Under the pieces are notes generated by a model. It had not been told where the DNA came from. It saw nothing but the letters and a program-made list of their open reading frames with translations, and searched no databases. Positions 7,422-10,336 of a DNA stretch of 10,336 nucleotides are shown in pieces. A program made the translations under genes and the position numbers. The number at the start of each line of letters is the position of its first letter. Within the stretch, counting starts at the first letter, position 1. Source of the DNA: Fimbriimonadaceae bacterium (GTDB taxonomy: Bacteria; Armatimonadota; Fimbriimonadia; Fimbriimonadales; Fimbriimonadaceae); the NCBI GenBank assembly GCA_025451715.1, contig JANWJY010000152.1, forward strand, positions 1 through 10,336, given 5' to 3'.

Positions 7422-7487
7422 GGGTTCAGGTTCAAACCTACCACTTGACTGTAAAGTTGCCGGGTCTTTGAGCCGAACATTCTAGCT
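7422..7487. promoter_or_regulatory. Divergent intergenic region with direct and inverted repeat
   Basis: This 66-base gap separates the minus-strand envelope operon from the plus-strand CheW/HDOD genes and so should hold both promoters. A TTGACT at 7445-7450 resembles a sigma-70 -35 box on the plus strand, but no good -10 box follows at 16-18 bases. At 7423-7434 GGTTCA occurs twice in tandem, and 7428-7439 is a small inverted repeat (AGGTT, two bases, AACCT). These repeats lie 2-18 bases upstream of the HAD gene start and could be an operator or chance. No transcription start can be assigned. Confidence 0.3.
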
Positions 7488-7898
7488 GTGGGTGCCGCGC
7501 GCGGAAGAAGTGGGCTGGAACGGGTCGTGTTCCGCCTCGGAGATTCATCCTTCCGGATGGATCCCGCAGCCGTGCGAGAGGTCGCGAAGACCTGGAGCGT
7601 CCTGCCTTGTTCACGGGGCGGTTCGCCAGTCTGCGGGCTGGTAAAGGTCAGGGGTAGGGCCGTTCCCGTCTACGACCTTGCGAGCCTGCTCGGATGCAAG
7701 AGGTCAAGAATGACCTCAAAGTCCCGCCTGATCGTGGCAGAAGGGGAGTACGGGGAGCTCGCATTCGTCGTCGACTCGGTTACGCGCACGGTGAACGAGC
7801 CTCGCCCGGTGTACGGAAAGGCTTTGGTTCAAATGAACGAGGAGAGCGAACTGACCGTAGACATCCGCGAAACCCAGTCCCATGCACATCTGATTTGA
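7488..7898 (+). CDS. Compact CheW-like coupling protein
   Basis: The 136-residue protein matches the CheW fold that couples chemoreceptors to the kinase CheA. Visible are the first strand VVFRLG at 13-18, VREV at 29-32, and the most conserved stretch GLVKVRGRAVPVYDL at 50-64, including the RG pair important for CheA/receptor contact. A second half follows with LIVAEGEYGELAFVVDSV. After that the protein is short: compared with E. coli CheW about 20 residues of loop before the final strand seem missing, and the end (VDIRETQSHAHLI) lacks the usual LLDxxxLL ending. The start is uncertain. GTG 7488 gives the longest form, GTG 7527 would begin right at the domain, and neither has a good ribosome binding site. 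It lies 12 bases before the HDOD gene and is probably cotranscribed with it. It may be an adaptor for a non-standard signalling complex. Confidence 0.8.
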   Translation: MGAARGRSGLERVVFRLGDSSFRMDPAAVREVAKTWSVLPCSRGGSPVCGLVKVRGRAVPVYDLASLLGCKRSRMTSKSRLIVAEGEYGELAFVVDSVTRTVNEPRPVYGKALVQMNEESELTVDIRETQSHAHLI

Positions 7899-7910
7899 GA
7901 GATTATTGAA

Positions 7911-8783
7911 ATGGCGCTCGAAGACCACTCCAGACTCATGCAGGCCTATGTCGAAAAGGCGATGGTGGACCTGCCATCGCTTCCGACCGTGATCATCCAA
8001 GTCGTCAAGGCTACCGAAAGGGAGACCGTCAGCACCCACGAGATCGAAGAGCTGATCAGCACTGACGCTGCAATCTCGACGAAGCTGCTCAAGGTCGTCA
8101 ACTCTGCCTATTTCGGGATGCCAAAGCAGATCTACTCGATCAATCAGGCGATCGCAATCCTCGGCATGCACCAAGTGAGGAACCTCGTGCTTTCGATCGG
8201 CGTGCTCAACGCGCTCACCACCCCGAGCGCTCGCACAGAAGAGCTGCAGTGCGCCTTTTGGGAGCGGAGCTTCGGTACGGCGTCCTGCACTCAGCTCATC
8301 GGCCGCATCAAGAAGCTGCCAGGAAAGCAACAGGAATTGTTGTTCGTCGCGGGGTTGCTCCACGACATCGGTGTGCTATTCCTCATGACACAGTTCACGA
8401 CGCCGTATCTTGAAGTCATAAGGTCCTCACATGCCAACAAGGAACCCCTCGTGATTGTCGAGCAGCGGGCTCTCCACACGGATCACGCGACGCTCGGCGG
8501 GATGCTTGCGGACAAGTGGAACTTCCCGGACGACCTCAGCGAGCTCATCGCCCGACACGAGTCGCCTCTGAGCCCCGACGAGTATCCCAGCGGGGCCTGC
8601 CTGTACATTGCTGACAGGCTCGTTTGCTCGATGTACGATGACGCTGTCTGCGGCTACTCCCAGGGACTCGACCAGTCACAGATCGCGTGGCTCGGGCTAA
8701 ACGACGAGGAAGTCGTCGGTCTCCGCGAAGAAGTCCAGATCCAGATCAACCACGCGAAAGAGCTCCTTAGGCTGATTGGGTAG
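7911..8783 (+). CDS. HDOD-domain signalling protein
   Basis: This 290-residue soluble protein is almost entirely an HDOD domain, a relative of HD phosphohydrolases found in bacterial signalling and motility regulation. Family features include the opening LPSLPTV at 21-27, the STDAAISTKLLKVVNSAYFG stretch at 50-69, the SINQAIAILG helix at 77-86, and GLLHDIG at 148-154. Many HDOD proteins have lost the metal-binding residues. This one keeps the HD pair (His151, Asp152) and further histidines at 192 and 216, so weak hydrolase or metal-binding activity is possible but unproven. There is no receiver, GGDEF or EAL domain. A weak GAGAG precedes the ATG by about 9 bases. It sits between the CheW-like gene and fliD, consistent with a role in flagellar or chemotaxis control; this is inference from context. 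Confidence 0.92.
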   Translation: MALEDHSRLMQAYVEKAMVDLPSLPTVIIQVVKATERETVSTHEIEELISTDAAISTKLLKVVNSAYFGMPKQIYSINQAIAILGMHQVRNLVLSIGVLNALTTPSARTEELQCAFWERSFGTASCTQLIGRIKKLPGKQQELLFVAGLLHDIGVLFLMTQFTTPYLEVIRSSHANKEPLVIVEQRALHTDHATLGGMLADKWNFPDDLSELIARHESPLSPDEYPSGACLYIADRLVCSMYDDAVCGYSQGLDQSQIAWLGLNDEEVVGLREEVQIQINHAKELLRLIG

Positions 8784-8841
8784 GCAATCTGGCATTCCTG
8801 CCGTCTAAGGGGCTGAGATTGAACCGAGAATTAGGATAGCT

Positions 8842-10336
8842 ATGAGCATAAACGGAAGCCTTTCAGGCATCTCCTTTACGGGGCTTGCGAGCGGTATCGA
8901 CTCGCAAAGCATCGTGAGCCAGCTCATGCAGATCGAAGCGCTGCCCCTGCGGCGGATGCAGCAGCAGCAGGCGATCCTCTCCAACAAGCAGAGCCTTTAC
9001 GCGAGCCTCAAGTCAATGCTCGTCGCGTTCAACTCCTCTGCGAGCGCGCTCAACACAGCAGCCTCGTTCAACCCGATCAAGGCTTCATCGTCCAAAACCG
9101 ACGTCGCATTGGCCTCGGCGACATCGAGCGCAGTCGCAGGCGTTTACGAGCTTGCCGTCTCGAAGCTCGCAACCACTCACAAGGCATCGAGCCTCGCACA
9201 GCCCGACGCTTCAACGGCTCTCGGCTTTTCAGGGTCCTTCATTGTCAACGGCCGGGCCGTGGCCGTCGAGGGCTCCGACTCTCTCACGTCTATTGCGGGA
9301 AAGATCAACTCTTCAGGCGGCGGAGTGACAGCGAGTGTCATCAACGGAGGAGCGGGCAACGCTTACCTGACTCTGACTTCCTCTGCCTCCGGTGCATCGA
9401 ACGAGATTCAGCTTGCGAACCTATCGGGCACGGCGCTCGCATCATTGGGATTCTTGACCGGTGCCGCAGTGTTTCGCGACGCAGTCGATGCTGACTCAGT
9501 GCGCTCCTTCGGCTTCTCGAGTTCGACCGCCACGGTCTCGTCACTCATTGGCACGACCGCGAGTGGGAACTTCGACATCGGGACCGCGACGATCGCCATA
9601 GACTTTTCGACGGATACGCTCCAGTCGATCGCCGACAAGATCAACGCGGACGTCGATTCGAGCGCAACGGCGACTGTGGTCACCGTCACAAAGGACGGTA
9701 AGACGACGAAGAAGCTCGAGATCACCGGCAACGGCGGTGTGCCGCCCACGATCACGGACTCCGACGGACTTCTCGAGTCGATCGGCGTGCTTCAGCGCTC
9801 GTACGACAACGAACTCGTCGTCGCGCAGGACGCCGAGTACTCGCTCGACGGCTTCGACTTTACTAGCTCTTCGAACACTGTGACCGATGTCGTCCCCGGC
9901 GCGTCATTCACTCTTCTCAAGGCGAACGAGACGACGCCAGAGACTGCGACGCTCACCTTTAGCAAGGACACGGCGCTGATCAAGTCCAGTTTCGACAACC
10001 TCGTGACCGCGTACAACGACATCGTCGACTTTGTGCAACAGACTACAGAGTTCGACACCGAGACGTTTGCAAGCGGGCCCCTCTTCGGCGAGTCCGCAGT
10101 CGCACAGGTCGAATCGACCCTGAGCGGCCTGCTCTTCCGAGACATTGGTTCTGGCACGCTAAAGAACCTTGCGCAGATTGGGTTCGGGTTCGACACCGAC
10201 GGAAAGCTCACTCTCGACTCTACAAAGCTCGACCAGACCTTGGCGAGCGATCCTGAGAGCATTCGTCGGCTCATGATGGCCGTCGGCGACTCGACCAGCA
10301 ACGACCTCAAATTCATCACTAGCACGTCGGCCACCA
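8842..10336 (+). CDS. fliD: Flagellar filament-capping protein FliD, 3' end outside window
   Basis: The reading frame is open for 498 codons from the ATG to the window end without a stop, so the C-terminus is missing. FliD forms the cap at the tip of the flagellar filament and helps exported flagellin fold into place. The N-terminus has the typical FliD_N pattern, GLASGIDSQSIVSQLM at 14-29, followed by a glutamine-rich coiled-coil start. Two modules resembling Flagellin_IN repeats lie at about 128-193 (SGSFIVNGRAV through LTLTSSASG) and 235-300. The FliD_C start is at about 333-360, where SLDGFDF leads into SSSNTVTDVVPG. The frame then runs through ALIKSSFDNLVTAYNDIVDFV, another FliD_C hallmark. 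A short AGGA lies 5 bases before the ATG. The 58-base gap after the HDOD gene contains no clear promoter. Genes for FliS or flagellin would be expected just beyond. Confidence 0.95.
   Translation, partial: MSINGSLSGISFTGLASGIDSQSIVSQLMQIEALPLRRMQQQQAILSNKQSLYASLKSMLVAFNSSASALNTAASFNPIKASSSKTDVALASATSSAVAGVYELAVSKLATTHKASSLAQPDASTALGFSGSFIVNGRAVAVEGSDSLTSIAGKINSSGGGVTASVINGGAGNAYLTLTSSASGASNEIQLANLSGTALASLGFLTGAAVFRDAVDADSVRSFGFSSSTATVSSLIGTTASGNFDIGTATIAIDFSTDTLQSIADKINADVDSSATATVVTVTKDGKTTKKLEITGNGGVPPTITDSDGLLESIGVLQRSYDNELVVAQDAEYSLDGFDFTSSSNTVTDVVPGASFTLLKANETTPETATLTFSKDTALIKSSFDNLVTAYNDIVDFVQQTTEFDTETFASGPLFGESAVAQVESTLSGLLFRDIGSGTLKNLAQIGFGFDTDGKLTLDSTKLDQTLASDPESIRRLMMAVGDSTSNDLKFITSTSAT

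Noticed and set aside
7445..7484. Sigma-70 promoter for the CheW gene from TTGACT
   Set aside because: The -35 box is good, but no acceptable -10 lies 16-18 bases downstream, so it is noted only as part of the intergenic region.
7716..8363. Minus-strand open frame across the CheW and HDOD genes
   Set aside because: It spans two well-supported genes on the other strand and shows no recognisable domain or start signal.
8804..8831. Possible sigma-28 (flagellar) promoter before fliD
   Set aside because: ACCGAGAA matches the GCCGATAA -10 box at 6 of 8 positions, but the -35 element is poor and the spacing is off. A match this weak is likely by chance in a 58-base gap.
9408..10334. Minus-strand open frames opposite the right-hand end
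   Set aside because: The plus strand is open for 498 codons with clear FliD motifs; the antisense frames are by-products of its codon use.

Overview
The window looks like chromosomal DNA from a flagellated, two-membrane (diderm) bacterium of moderately high GC (roughly 55-60% by eye). It carries housekeeping genes, a secreted and outer-membrane gene set, and motility/signalling genes. The mixture of signal-peptide proteins, a PorV/FadL-like barrel, a type III pantothenate kinase and a CheW/HDOD/FliD cluster would fit a lineage such as Armatimonadota (Fimbriimonadia). That placement is inference from gene content only, with no marker gene to prove it.

Left part (10-2137, + strand): glmM (phosphoglucosamine mutase) and coaX (type III pantothenate kinase) overlap by 17 bases and feed cell-wall precursor and coenzyme A synthesis. 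coaX meets the next gene tail to tail, the two stop codons sharing one palindromic CTAG.

Middle part (7421 down to 2134, - strand): five closely packed genes look like one operon. In transcription order they are a Cof-type HAD phosphatase, a secreted three-module Ig-like protein, an outer-membrane beta-barrel protein, a secreted TPR plus caspase-fold protein, and a helix-hairpin-helix DNA-glycosylase-like protein. Gaps are 24, 37, -4 and 26 bases. The barrel and caspase-like genes share an ATGA overlap and are probably translationally coupled. The caspase-fold protein appears to have lost both catalytic residues (His to Leu, Cys to Ala), so it is probably a pseudo-enzyme working with the barrel at the cell envelope. 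This is the most interesting part of the window. Two strong inverted repeats lie in this operon: one in the signal-peptide codons of the barrel gene, the other around the stop codon of the caspase-like gene.

Right part (7488-10336, + strand): a compact CheW-like protein, an HDOD-domain protein and the first 498 codons of fliD (flagellar filament cap, cut by the window end). This is a motility and signalling cluster, transcribed divergently from the envelope operon across a 66-base gap. No tRNA, rRNA, CRISPR array, insertion sequence or clear intrinsic terminator was seen. No gene-free stretch exceeds about 70 bases.
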